This document shows, piece by piece, positions 50,861-59,850 of a stretch of 64,000 nucleotides of DNA. Each line of letters starts with the position of its first letter. The first letter of the stretch is position 1. The stretch is from Emticicia agri. Its GTDB lineage: Bacteria > Bacteroidota > Bacteroidia > Cytophagales > Spirosomataceae. The notes under the pieces were generated by a model. It made no database searches and was not told the DNA's origin. It saw only the letters and a program-made list of their open reading frames with translations. Made by a program: the position numbers and the translations under genes. The stretch covers positions 124,001 to 188,000 of the forward strand of contig NZ_SEWF01000002.1 in the NCBI RefSeq assembly GCF_004168285.1. The letters are read 5' to 3'.

Positions 50861-51163
50861 ATGATTTACATTACCCAACTAATTTTTGTAAAAGAAGGCA
50901 AAGAAGCCGTTTTTCATGAGTTTGAAGACCATGTTTTGCCCTTAATAGAGAAATTCAACGGCAAATTACTTTATAGAGTAAGACCTGACGACTCCGCTTA
51001 TATAGTAGCAGAAGGTGAAAAACCTTATGAAATACATTTTGTAACCTTTGAGTCAGAAAGTGATTTACAGGCTTATATGAAAGATGATGGGCGTTTGAAA
51101 TTTATTCACCTGAAAAATGAATCAGTTCAGTCAATGCTTTTGGTAAAGGGAGATAAGATGTAA
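50861..51163 (+). CDS. DUF1330-like small alpha/beta-barrel protein
   Basis: 100 aa. It has the compact ferredoxin-like repeat of DUF1330/antibiotic-monooxygenase-like proteins: YITQLIFVKEGKEAVFHEFE, GKLLYRVRPDD and FESESDLQAYMKDD. No catalytic residues can be named. Its TAA stop overlaps the ATG of the following flavin reductase (TAATG), so the two are translationally coupled and likely work together on a redox-active or toxic small molecule. Confidence 0.7.
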   Translation: MIYITQLIFVKEGKEAVFHEFEDHVLPLIEKFNGKLLYRVRPDDSAYIVAEGEKPYEIHFVTFESESDLQAYMKDDGRLKFIHLKNESVQSMLLVKGDKM

Positions 51164-51699
51164 TGGACATGGCGAAAAAGAAAGTATTGGGTATCTTAGG
51201 AAGCACCAAAGCCCACTCAAGTAATGAGCGGCTATTGAAAAAGATAGGAGAAGTCATGCAAGAGCACATCGACCTCACTATTTTTAATCAGATAGCAGAC
51301 CAGCCACATTTTAATCCTGACTTAGATAATGCAGAGGTAGCACCTGTGGTAACAGATTTCAGACAACAAATTGCCGAAGCTGACGGGGTAATCATTTGTA
51401 CGCCCGAATATGTTTTCAGTATTCCGGGAAGTTTGAAGAATGCTTTAGAGTGGACAGTTTCAACAGTGGTATTTACTGATAAACCTCTGGGTATTATTAC
51501 AGCGTCGGCATCAGGTGAAAAAGGGCATGAGCAGTTGCAATTAATTATGCGAACTTTAGGGGTAGATTTTACGGAAGATACTTTGTTACTGATTAGCGGT
51601 ATTAAAGGAAAGGTTAATAATGAGGGTGAAATCGTCCATGCAGAAACCTTGCATCAGGTAAAGCAGTTTTCGGAAGCGTTTGTAGCATATATTTCCTGA
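51163..51699 (+). CDS. NADPH-dependent FMN reductase family protein
   Basis: 178 aa flavodoxin-like fold. GILGSTKAHSSNERLL is the phosphate-binding loop for FMN, and ADGVIICTPEYVFSIPGSLKNALEW is the diagnostic segment around the isoalloxazine site. Members reduce quinones, azo dyes, chromate or flavins. The first codons (MDMAKKK) allow a start at 51163 or 51169; the overlap with the upstream stop supports the former. The frameshifted AraC-type regulator follows 17 bp later and may have controlled this operon. Confidence 0.9.
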   Translation: MDMAKKKVLGILGSTKAHSSNERLLKKIGEVMQEHIDLTIFNQIADQPHFNPDLDNAEVAPVVTDFRQQIAEADGVIICTPEYVFSIPGSLKNALEWTVSTVVFTDKPLGIITASASGEKGHEQLQLIMRTLGVDFTEDTLLLISGIKGKVNNEGEIVHAETLHQVKQFSEAFVAYIS

Positions 51700-51716
51700 A
51701 CTTAATTCTCTTACGC

Positions 51717-52594
51717 ATGAGCAAACAAGCAGATGTTTATAATCTTCCTGATGATATTTTCTCTGATAAATCATTCTTATCAGACCCTATTATCATGTAT
51801 GACTATGAAGCAAAAATGGGTACTTTTAAAGGGAGAAGTATTTTACACAGAAATGCTATAAGTCTTGTAATCAGTGGAGAGAAAACAATACATTTTGCTG
51901 AAAAATTAGTGAACATATACGAAAATGAATTTCATTTTCTGTCTTCAGGTAATTGCCTTGCCTCAATGGATTTATCGAAACAGGCAGTTTTCAGAAGTAT
52001 CTTAATCTTTTTTAATGATGAGGTACTTACCGAATTTTATGTAAAATATGCCAAATTAATCAACCCACTGCGCAACTCAGCCATTCGCCTTATATTTCTT
52101 TGGTAAAAGATGATTTTGTATATCATTATATAGATTCGCTGAAACTGATGCTGAAAAATCAGAGGCCGGTTTCAGAAGCTATGAAACTCTTGAAATTTGA
52201 AGAACTGATGTTGTATCTTCTGGAAAAATACCCGCAGATTATCCTGTCTTTTCAGCCTGAACGCAAAACTAATTTTGACGATATAGCCCTGAAAAAGATA
52301 GTAGAAATTAATCTGATGAATAACCTGACTCTGGAAGAATTAGCTTTTTTATGTAATACCAGTTTATCAACCTTTAAACGACGTTTTATGAAACTATATG
52401 GTATGCCGCCTAATAAATGGATATTACAACGTCGGATGGAAAAAGCCGCTCATTTACTCAAAAATTATCATATACGCACCAGTGAAGTATTTTATCAGGT
52501 AGGGTATGAAAATCACTCAAGTTTCTCGCAATCTTTTAAACACACCTTTGGCAAAACACCTAAAGAATATCAGACACAGTTATTGAACGCTTAA
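51717..52594 (+). pseudogene. AraC-family transcriptional regulator, split by a frameshift
   Basis: Two overlapping frames together make one normal AraC-type protein of about 290 aa. The first (51717-52106) encodes the N-terminal ligand-binding domain and ends abnormally in IRLIFLW. The second begins in frame with YISLVKDDF at about 52088 and encodes the linker and the double-HTH domain (LTLEELAFLCNTSLSTFKRR, VFYQVGYENHSSFSQSFKHT, FGKTPKEY). Reading CGCCTTATATT as CGC CCT TAT ATT would restore the frame, so loss of one C in a C-run is the simplest cause. It could be a real mutation or a sequencing error. Confidence 0.85.
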
Positions 52595-52641
52595 GAACGT
52601 TTTATGAACTAACAGCCTTAAAACTCTGAATGTGTGTGCTA

Positions 52642-52649
52642 TAATTTTG
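52642..52649 (+). promoter_or_regulatory. Candidate -7 element of the ester-cyclase gene
   Basis: TAATTTTG matches TAnnTTTG exactly, 24 bp before the ATG. No clear TTG is found at the -33 position. Confidence 0.35.
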
Positions 52650-52673
52650 CAGCACATTTAATAATCAGAGAAT

Positions 52674-53096
52674 ATGCAATCAATAATTGAACAAAACAAA
52701 GCCGTTGTTCTACGTTTCAATAAAGAATTTATTGAACAAGGAAACATGGAAACTTTCAAGGAATTAGTAGCTGATAATGTTATTAATCATTCGGCCCCTG
52801 CAGGGACACCTAACGGCCCTGAAAGCATGATTTATTTTTTACAGAATATTTTAAGAACGGGTTTCCCTGACCTGAAGGTTGAAATATTGGAACAGGTGGC
52901 AGAAAGAGATTTAGTAACTACCCGTAAGCAAATCAAGGCAACCCACACCGGAGAAATCATGGGGATTGCGGCTTCAGGTAAAACAGTAGCAATTAATATC
53001 ATTGACATTATCAGGCTACGAAATGGAAAGTATGCGGAGCATTGGGGTGCAAGCAATTTTTCGGAAATAATAGACCAGATTGAGCAGGTTGAGTAA
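52674..53096 (+). CDS. SnoaL-like ester cyclase family protein
   Basis: 140 aa alpha+beta barrel. FNKEFIEQGNMETFKELV, NHSAPAGTPNGPESM and the C-terminal IDIIRLRNGKYAEHWGASN are typical of SnoaL-like polyketide-cyclase relatives (NTF2 fold). Many members are not cyclases; a catalytic role is unproven. It carries its own -7 promoter element. Confidence 0.8.
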   Translation: MQSIIEQNKAVVLRFNKEFIEQGNMETFKELVADNVINHSAPAGTPNGPESMIYFLQNILRTGFPDLKVEILEQVAERDLVTTRKQIKATHTGEIMGIAASGKTVAINIIDIIRLRNGKYAEHWGASNFSEIIDQIEQVE

Positions 53097-53101
53097 AAGA
53101 T

Positions 53102-53140
53102 AAACATGAGCCACTTCAGAATGCAGGATGGCTCATGTTT
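53102..53140. terminator. Bidirectional hairpin between convergent genes
   Basis: Perfect 12-bp arms AAACATGAGCCA and TGGCTCATGTTT, 15-nt loop. Short T-tracts on both sides suit termination of the ester-cyclase gene and of the glucanase gene. Confidence 0.7.
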
Positions 53141-53172
53141 AAGACCTTTTCAGAGGAGGTATAAATTATAGA

Positions 53173-54489
53173 TTACTTAATCTGTGGGCTTTCAAACCCT
53201 AATTTTTTAAGCCCCTCTTGAATCTCAGGGATACCCATAAACAATTTCCAGAATAAACCGCTTCTGTGATTCTCAATCATTACCACAATTGGCCCCTGGT
53301 CAATAGCGAGGTAAGATTCCGCAACCCAGTTTTTCGATTCATTCATGGCGTCTTTAAAACCATATTCTCCCCATAGTTTATCACCTTTCTCTTCATAGAA
53401 ATAGCGCAAAGCCGCCATTGATTCTTTAGGTGTATAAGGAAATGCCGATAAAGCGGCAGTAGGGGTAATAACCCCTAAATCGTTGTCGGGTGCATGGGCG
53501 TTATAGCCCTCATGGTTATCGCTGGCTGTTAATCCCCAGCAATTAGCGCCATATCCTTTAAACTTATTCGGATTAGCCACGCAGTGCTTATAGTTAATCA
53601 ATGTATGATTCAGATTCTGTTGCCAGTAGTCGGCATATTGGTCTTTTAAACCCCGAGGGTCAAGACCCAGAAAAGAATATTGAGAAAAGAACAAAGGCCC
53701 ACCATAATCAAAACCTAAAGGGAGTTTTACGCCATAAAACTCTTTGCCGTTTTTAAAGTGGTCGCTTTGCGCCCAGCATTTAATATAGTGTTCACGTGTG
53801 ATAGGATAACGCTTAGAGGATGCTCCTAAAATATAGGTAATGAGGGTTTCGTTCCAGCCACGCAGTTCAAAATTCATCGCCCAGCCATTATTGGGGCTCC
53901 AATGCCAGTACAACTGGTTGACCGACTCTCTGGTAAACCAGTCAAATTCTAATTCGTCCCATAGCCAGGTGGTTTTCTGACGTATGTCTCTTTCGGTGTT
54001 AGTATCTTTGGTAAAGTATTGTCGGGCACACAGAAGACCCTGCAAAAGATAAGCGGTTTCTACTAAATCGGCTCCATCGTCTTTTCTCCCAAACGGAATG
54101 GTTTTGCCTGTTTCGCCGTCCATCCAGTGAGCAAAGGCACCATGATAACTCTGTGCTTTGAAAAGGAAATTGACAATTTTCCTGATTCTTTCGGCACCTT
54201 CTTCCCGTTTTATCCAGCCACGTTCTACGCCTGCAATAATAGCCATTACACCAAATCCGGTGCCGCCAATGGTACAGGTTTCGTGTCCATAACCAAAATT
54301 GGTATTGCTGCGCTCACGGGCAAGTCCGCTGGTTGGGTGTCCGAAATCCCAGAAATAACGTAAGGTTTGTTTTTGTACGAGGTCTAACAAGGCCTCATCA
54401 GAGAGTTTTTCAGTAGTTTTGTTGCTTTTCTGCCCATAAACCATAAAAGACACGCACCATAAGCAGAAAATGAGAATTTTAGTTTTCAT
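53173..54489 (-). CDS. Secreted glucoamylase-family protein (GH144-like beta-glucanase)
   Basis: 438 aa with a signal peptide ending YGQ. TLRYFWDFGHPTSGLARERS is the start of the PF10091/COG5368 (alpha/alpha)6-barrel. IGGTGFGVMAIIAGVERGW, FAHWMDGETG, DGADLVETAYLLQGLL and PTAALSAFPYTPKESMAAL follow in order. The characterised relative from Chitinophaga (GH144) is an endo-beta-1,2-glucanase, so that activity is the best guess; the older name glucoamylase is not supported. It is isolated from other sugar genes. Confidence 0.85.
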   Translation of the reverse strand: MKTKILIFCLWCVSFMVYGQKSNKTTEKLSDEALLDLVQKQTLRYFWDFGHPTSGLARERSNTNFGYGHETCTIGGTGFGVMAIIAGVERGWIKREEGAERIRKIVNFLFKAQSYHGAFAHWMDGETGKTIPFGRKDDGADLVETAYLLQGLLCARQYFTKDTNTERDIRQKTTWLWDELEFDWFTRESVNQLYWHWSPNNGWAMNFELRGWNETLITYILGASSKRYPITREHYIKCWAQSDHFKNGKEFYGVKLPLGFDYGGPLFFSQYSFLGLDPRGLKDQYADYWQQNLNHTLINYKHCVANPNKFKGYGANCWGLTASDNHEGYNAHAPDNDLGVITPTAALSAFPYTPKESMAALRYFYEEKGDKLWGEYGFKDAMNESKNWVAESYLAIDQGPIVVMIENHRSGLFWKLFMGIPEIQEGLKKLGFESPQIK

Positions 54490-54627
54490 ACATAATCAAG
54501 GTTGAAAGTAAAACACACGCCGGTTTTAAAAACAGGGTTAAAAAAACAAATTTTGAGCGTAGGAAGCAAGAAAATATCCGCTTAGTTCTCAAAGCAATAT
54601 TTGTACAATTGTCATTTTTTAAACAAA

Positions 54628-54657
54628 AATCAGCGGTTTATACTGTCAGAGCTGATT
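54628..54657 (-). terminator. Terminator of the LytTR response regulator/kinase operon
   Basis: AATCAGC and GCTGATT arms, followed on the minus strand by TTTTGTTT. It lies about 7 bp past the response-regulator stop. Confidence 0.7.
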
Positions 54658-54663
54658 GCTCAT

Positions 54664-55446
54664 CTACTTCTTTTTTCTGGAGCGAATTACATTTAATCGT
54701 TCTATCAATAGCTTACGCCCGCCTTCAATCAAGGGTAATTCGTGGGGCCCAACAAATATTTGGTTGTTTTCAATCTTATTGAGATGTTCTAAATTAATAG
54801 CCAAGGAGCGAGAGAGTTTGAAGAAATTATCAGGCAGAAAAGTGAGCAAATGACCGAATCCAACAGTAAAAACATTGGGGTTCTGGACATGATATTTTTT
54901 ATCAGGGTAAATGCGTTGAAACTCTTCCTGAGTCAGAAAAAATTCGGTATAAACCTTATCAGCATTGATATAGAAAATATTCTTGTAATTGATACGCACT
55001 AATTTGTTTTGGCCATCGGGTACATAAATATGGTCGGGCATAGAAACTATTTCGGGCATATTCCCCTGATAAAAGTTATGTATCGCCAACTCAATCTGCA
55101 TCGTCAATTCACTGGGTCTGAATGGTTTATGAAGATAGGCTAATGGATTTGTTTTTTTTGCCTTTTTAAAAGTTTCAGATTCTGTAAAGGCTGTCAGATA
55201 AATAAAAGGTATCGATTTGATCCGCAGCAATTCTTTAGCTGTTTCAATGCCGTCCGGTTGGCTGCCTCCAAAGTCAATATCAATTAATGCGAGGTCAGGG
55301 AGTTCTTTTTTCATTACCTGAATAGCCGATGAATAATCATGTGCCTTGCCACACACTACAAATCCTGCCTTCGTGAGATTTTCCTCAATCGTAAACTGGG
55401 TAAGTGGGTCGTCTTCCACAATCATAATGCGTAATATCTGATTCAT
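54664..55446 (-). CDS. LytTR-family response regulator
   Basis: 260 aa. Receiver domain (residues 1-120) with acidic pair E11-D12-D13, phospho-acceptor D56 in LALIDIDFGG, and K107 in YLHKPFR. A C-terminal LytTR DNA-binding domain (about 140-250) includes LVRINYKNIFYINADKV, FFKLSRSLAINLEHLNKI and LIEGGRKLLIERL. It forms a two-gene operon with the TPR histidine kinase; its ATG overlaps the kinase stop (ATGA). It should be activated by that kinase. Target genes unknown. Confidence 0.94.
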   Translation of the reverse strand: MNQILRIMIVEDDPLTQFTIEENLTKAGFVVCGKAHDYSSAIQVMKKELPDLALIDIDFGGSQPDGIETAKELLRIKSIPFIYLTAFTESETFKKAKKTNPLAYLHKPFRPSELTMQIELAIHNFYQGNMPEIVSMPDHIYVPDGQNKLVRINYKNIFYINADKVYTEFFLTQEEFQRIYPDKKYHVQNPNVFTVGFGHLLTFLPDNFFKLSRSLAINLEHLNKIENNQIFVGPHELPLIEGGRKLLIERLNVIRSRKKK

Positions 55447-57170
55447 GCGTTATGGTAGGTCATGTTTTTTGTTGTTCTACTGCTTTGTTTCTGGAAACTT
55501 AAAGAAAAGGAAGTACCGCCTTTTTCAAAATCGGCCTTGCCCTTTAATTTTTCAGCAAATAGCTGAATCAGTTTCAGACCAAAGGTCTTTTTCTCGCCAG
55601 CGTGTTCAAATCCCGGGCCATTATCAGTAACCCGAAGTAGTATCTGCTTATCTTTTTCATAACACTGAATGGTTAACTGAGGATTGAGTTCATTCGGGAA
55701 AGCATATTTACAGGCGTTGGTAACTAACTCATTGATAATGAGTCCCATGGGTAAAGCCTGCTCAACATGTAGCCAGCTACTATCTATCTCGTAATTTACA
55801 GAGACATCATGGTAGTCATAACTTCTCAAAACTCCTTTTACTAATTCAGAAATAAAAGCAGGGAGATCAATTTCAATGAGGCGGGCACCATCATAAAGCC
55901 GATGATGCACAATAGAAACAGCTTCAATCCTGAGTAAAGCTTCCAAAAGTGCTTTTTTAGCGGTTTCGTCGTCTATACGAGATGATTGAAGACTAAGCAG
56001 ATTGATAACCTGTTGCAGGTTATTTTTCACCCGATGGTTTTGCTCAGAGACCAAAGCTGCATTTTGGTTGCTGAGGGTTCTGTATTTTCTGAAAAACCAG
56101 AAGAAGATGATGCTTGTAAACAAAGTAAAAATTCCAATTGCTATAGCGATTTTAGTGAATTTCTCATGCTCTTTGAGTTGCGCCTCTTTCTTTTGGGTAT
56201 CATATTCTATTTTAAGGCGGGAAACCGCTCCATCACGGTCGGCATTTAAGGAGAAAAGATTCAGTTCATGGTATTGTTCATAATATTTAAGGGCTTCTTT
56301 ATAGTTATGAGTTTTCTTATTTAGCTCTAAGTATAATTTAAATAGTGTAATTTTATATTCATAGCTCCCAAGATTAGCAGTATCAACTATATAAGAGGCT
56401 ATATCTATCCATTTTTTAGCTTCATTAAAATTACGTATAGATAAATAGATTTCTCCCAAAGATGTAGAGTTAACAAATAAGTTATGAGAAGATTTTTGTT
56501 TAATAAAAACGCTATGTATTTTTTTATGATACTTGATAGTGGAAGTATAGTCATTTTGCAAATGAACACGGTTCCTATTATAAATTACATTACCATGATA
56601 ATTGATTTTCTTACCTATCTTATCAGCTTGTTTACGATAATATATAGCACTATCTAAAGAAAATTTACTATACTTCTGAGGCTGTTTTAGCTTTGCTTCA
56701 CTTCCCCAAATATGAATACCTGCTAACATAGTATAAGAACCCATGAGGCGTTCGTAAGCACCAACGTTACGAAAATTGATTGCTGACTTCTGAATAACTT
56801 GCATGGCCTCATCGTATTGTTTATTTTGTATAAAAAAATGAGCCATGAAACCATATACTTTTCCAAGACTTTCAGAATAGCCTAAAGGTTCTAAAATTCG
56901 TAGCGACCTTGTAAACCATTTTTCGGCAGTATAGAAATCTCCTATGCTAAGGTATCTTTTCCCCAATCTATAACAAACATCAGCTACCTCTAAGGAATCT
57001 CCTTTTAAAATAGTTTCCTCATATTCTTTTTTAGTTTTTTCAAGTCTGATATAATCATTTGCTCCCGGCAACTGAGATTTTTTAATATTTTCCTGCGCCT
57101 TTAAAAAAAGACTATGAAACGATAAAACAATGAATGTAAATAAAAAATACAGGTAGAGTTTTAAGCGCAT
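55443..57170 (-). CDS. TPR-containing membrane sensor histidine kinase (HisKA_2)
   Basis: 575 aa. Signal or N-terminal helix (YLYFLFTFIVLSFHSLFL), then TPR-like helices (YRLGKRYLSIGDFYTAEKWF, GEIYLSIRNFNEAKKWID) to about residue 310. A membrane helix follows (FTKIAIAIGIFTLFTSIIFF). The kinase core has the phospho-acceptor His in EQNHRVKNNLQQVINLL (about 377), a HisKA_2-type helix, and the ATPase motifs NELVTNACKYAF and VTDNGPGF. The periplasmic TPR domain would bind a peptide or protein. It is co-transcribed with the LytTR regulator. Confidence 0.93.
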   Translation of the reverse strand: MRLKLYLYFLFTFIVLSFHSLFLKAQENIKKSQLPGANDYIRLEKTKKEYEETILKGDSLEVADVCYRLGKRYLSIGDFYTAEKWFTRSLRILEPLGYSESLGKVYGFMAHFFIQNKQYDEAMQVIQKSAINFRNVGAYERLMGSYTMLAGIHIWGSEAKLKQPQKYSKFSLDSAIYYRKQADKIGKKINYHGNVIYNRNRVHLQNDYTSTIKYHKKIHSVFIKQKSSHNLFVNSTSLGEIYLSIRNFNEAKKWIDIASYIVDTANLGSYEYKITLFKLYLELNKKTHNYKEALKYYEQYHELNLFSLNADRDGAVSRLKIEYDTQKKEAQLKEHEKFTKIAIAIGIFTLFTSIIFFWFFRKYRTLSNQNAALVSEQNHRVKNNLQQVINLLSLQSSRIDDETAKKALLEALLRIEAVSIVHHRLYDGARLIEIDLPAFISELVKGVLRSYDYHDVSVNYEIDSSWLHVEQALPMGLIINELVTNACKYAFPNELNPQLTIQCYEKDKQILLRVTDNGPGFEHAGEKKTFGLKLIQLFAEKLKGKADFEKGGTSFSLSFQKQSSRTTKNMTYHNA

Positions 57171-57472
57171 TTAAATCAGGCAAATGTTGTGAGTACTATG
57201 ACGGAATTAACAAATTTTGGTAAAATTCATGACTTTAAAAGTTAAAACTCTGTATTTTTTTTTATCGGTATATACGTTGTTTTTGTTAGTCAGTTTTCGT
57301 CAGCTATAATAGGGTTTTTGTTTACATTTTTCCGGTGTTGAGCAGTAAGTAGATTTAAGATTTCAGCAAATACTTTCTTTTGAAGTTGCATTCAAAACAT
57401 TTTTGCTGAGGCTTTATAGCATAGCTTCAAAATAGTCTCAATTACTACTTTCATTTAAAAACACCCTTAATC
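57171..57472. other. 302-bp divergent intergenic region
   Basis: Between the histidine kinase gene (minus) and the beta-helix gene (plus). A+T-rich, with a TTTTTTTT tract and several ATTTTG-like fragments but no clear promoter pair or hairpin that I can support. Confidence 0.5.
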
Positions 57473-57481
57473 ATGTATCCC

Positions 57482-58447
57482 ATGAAAAAAAATCTTTACT
57501 TTCTTATTTGTATGATGCTTATTTCAACTGCTGCTTTTTCTCAGGCAGTAGTAAGAATCACAGCAGGCACAAATTTGCAGACAGCCATAGACAATGCCGT
57601 TGCCGGAACAGCCTTTTTAATTGAACCCGGTGGATACGGAGATATTACGGTTAGTAAAAGAGTAGCATTAATAGGGCCGGGGTATTTTAAAAACTTAGGC
57701 ACAGCGACGATTCTTAACCTTAATTTAGCAAGTGGTTCGGAAAATTCTATTGTAACAGGTATGAGCATTAGTCAAAACCTTAATATAGGAGCCAGTGGTG
57801 TAACTATTCAACGCAACCTTGCTAATATCATATCCATTGGATTCAATCCTACAATAGGGGGTGTTTATGTAGCAGGAGTAACTATAAAACAAAATTTTGT
57901 CCAAAGTTATATTGCTTTTTCTGAGAGTACTTCTAATGCTTATATTGGTAATAATATTGTTGTTGGTTATATAGGTATCAGTTCATATTATAATACAGGG
58001 CAAATCATTAATAATACGATTATAGATGATTTAGGATATCAACCTTATTCTTCCAGCTATCAAGTATTTTTTATTAATAATATTGTTGTAACAACGGATA
58101 CTGGAAATATTGGAACTAATTCCAATTTTACAAACAATGTTATAACAGACGGGCATTTTGCAACCACTGATGCATCAAATAAAAAAATAACAGATTGGAG
58201 TACTGTTTTTGTGGGTTATCCAAGCAATAATGGCTATACTAATGAGAGTCGTTATATGCTATTAAATACTTCTCCTGCCAAAGGAGCAGGTAGCGATGGT
58301 ACTGATTGTGGAGCTTTTGGTGGAAGCGATCCTTATGTATTACAAGGTTTTCCGGTTGGGCCTAATATTTATCAGCTTTCAGCACCATCGGGTGCAGCCG
58401 CAGGGCAGACTTTTCAGGTGCAAATAAAAGCCAAAGTTCAAAACTGA
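57482..58447 (+). CDS. Secreted parallel beta-helix-like protein
   Basis: 321 aa from the ATG at 57482 (MKKNLYFLICMMLISTAAFS, signal peptide); the ATG at 57473 adds three residues. The body repeats short hydrophobic-Asn turns (GSENSIVTGMSISQNLNIG, VTIQRNLANIISIGFNPTIG, NAYIGNNIVVGYIG), as in right-handed parallel beta-helices of the NosD or pectate-lyase type. No catalytic residues are recognisable. Near the end SPAKGAGSDGTDCGAFGG is a common closing segment of such helices. It is followed by a related secreted repeat gene 7 bp later, so they form an operon. Confidence 0.7.
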   Translation: MKKNLYFLICMMLISTAAFSQAVVRITAGTNLQTAIDNAVAGTAFLIEPGGYGDITVSKRVALIGPGYFKNLGTATILNLNLASGSENSIVTGMSISQNLNIGASGVTIQRNLANIISIGFNPTIGGVYVAGVTIKQNFVQSYIAFSESTSNAYIGNNIVVGYIGISSYYNTGQIINNTIIDDLGYQPYSSSYQVFFINNIVVTTDTGNIGTNSNFTNNVITDGHFATTDASNKKITDWSTVFVGYPSNNGYTNESRYMLLNTSPAKGAGSDGTDCGAFGGSDPYVLQGFPVGPNIYQLSAPSGAAAGQTFQVQIKAKVQN

Positions 58448-58454
58448 CAGGTCT

Positions 58455-59690
58455 ATGAAAAAAAGCGCAATCATATTTTTGTTGATTTGTAGTAGGATAT
58501 GTTCGGGACAAAATTTCAGTAATTTTGAATATTTTTTCACTACAGACCCTGGAGCAGGCAATGGCACTGCTATAACGGGCTACCCTAATGGGAATAATAT
58601 TACTTTTAACGCTAATATTACAGTTCCTGCCAATCTTACACCTGGCTTTCATTTTTTATGTGTCAGAGCCGGAACTCCCTCGGGGTCAAATGCTTTATTA
58701 AATCGCTGGTCGGTTGCGGCGAGCGTACCCATGATTATCAACGGAGGAGCTACAAGTACAGGCGATGGTTCAGTCATTACAAACGTAGAATACTTTTTTG
58801 ATAATGACCCGGGGGTTGGTTTGGCTACTAGGGTAGCTTTTGTCAACAATGGTAATGACACGGCTACACCTACTTTTTCAGCTAATGGGATTACGCCCGG
58901 CTTTCATCTGATGGGTGTTAGGGTAGGAACTGGAGCAGGAGGATGGTCTGTTACTGAATGTAGGCCAGTTATTGTTTTCCCAAGTGTAAATACTGCTTCT
59001 GGTTCCCAGAATCAGATTACCCGCATAGAGTATTTCTGGGGGAATGACCCGGGCTTTGGTGCAGGTACCAATGTAGATGTAACCCTTACCAATGAAGCAG
59101 TTATAATACCCATTACAGTTCCAAGTAATCTGGCTCCCGGTTATTATTTATTAGGTGTAAGAGCCAGAACGGGTGTGGCAGGATGGTCAAATACTCATGT
59201 TCAGCCATTTGTGGTATGGTCGCCTACAGTTAATCCCGGTGGACAAACAGGGGGACAGATTGTAAAGTTAGAATATTATATTGATGCTGACCCCGGTCAG
59301 GGCAATGGTATTAACCTTACCTATACGCCAAATCCGGGGAAAGATATTACATCAATGTCTAATCTGGATATTGGTGCTTTGCCTGTAGGGAATCATGTAT
59401 TTTATGTTCGTGCTTTAGATTCCTATGGACAATGGTCGGCACCTCGTGCAACAACATTTAGTATAACATGTAATAATGGCGTAAAATTATTCACGGCTCA
59501 GTCAGGCAGTTGGAATGATTTAAGTACCTGGGCTTGTGGGCGTATCCCTTTACCGACAGAAGATGTTTATATAAAATCTGCGCATAAAATTACAATCAAT
59601 TTAGGTCAGACAGGTCAATGTAAAACAATAGACAGTGGCTCGGGGGCGGTATTGGATGTAAAAGCGGGAGCTATTTTAAAAGTAAATTAA
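58455..59690 (+). CDS. Secreted protein with four EYF-DPG repeat modules
   Basis: 411 aa, signal peptide ending CSGQ. Four modules of about 80-87 aa begin near residues 24, 111, 191 and 272 with EYFFTTDPGAG, EYFFDNDPGVG, EYFWGNDPGFG and EYYIDADPGQG, each closing with PGFHFLCVRA, PGFHLMGVRV, PGYYLLGVRA or GNHVFYVRA and then W-S. The C-terminal 75 residues (GSWNDLSTWACGRIPLP, AHKITINLG) resemble G8-like or surface-layer repeats in Bacteroidota. The module is a repeated beta-sandwich of unknown ligand, and the DPG turn may bind calcium. Operon with the preceding beta-helix gene. Confidence 0.7.
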   Translation: MKKSAIIFLLICSRICSGQNFSNFEYFFTTDPGAGNGTAITGYPNGNNITFNANITVPANLTPGFHFLCVRAGTPSGSNALLNRWSVAASVPMIINGGATSTGDGSVITNVEYFFDNDPGVGLATRVAFVNNGNDTATPTFSANGITPGFHLMGVRVGTGAGGWSVTECRPVIVFPSVNTASGSQNQITRIEYFWGNDPGFGAGTNVDVTLTNEAVIIPITVPSNLAPGYYLLGVRARTGVAGWSNTHVQPFVVWSPTVNPGGQTGGQIVKLEYYIDADPGQGNGINLTYTPNPGKDITSMSNLDIGALPVGNHVFYVRALDSYGQWSAPRATTFSITCNNGVKLFTAQSGSWNDLSTWACGRIPLPTEDVYIKSAHKITINLGQTGQCKTIDSGSGAVLDVKAGAILKVN

Positions 59691-59705
59691 TGTTATTTAT
59701 AGTTT

Positions 59706-59739
59706 ATCAGTGCATTCAGAATACTTTGAGTGCACTGAT
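59706..59739 (+). terminator. Terminator of the repeat-protein operon
   Basis: ATCAGTGCA and TGCACTGAT arms with additional inner TCA/TGA pairs, followed by TTGGTTTT. Sits 16 bp past the stop. Confidence 0.75.
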
Positions 59740-59850
59740 TTGGTTTTATAGCTGTTTTAATGTAACTCATATCAGGTGATACGCCAATAATTCCCCCAAA
59801 ATCTGCAATTCCCTGAGAGAAATGAATATCTTTACGAAAAAGATAAGCTT

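Noticed and set aside
51717-52594. Programmed frameshift for the AraC gene
   Set aside because: There is no slippery heptamer with a downstream structure at the junction, and AraC proteins are not known to use it. Mutation or sequencing error is simpler.
58455-59690. CRISPR-like repeat array
   Set aside because: The repetition is at the protein level with period about 250 bp; no short identical direct repeats are present.
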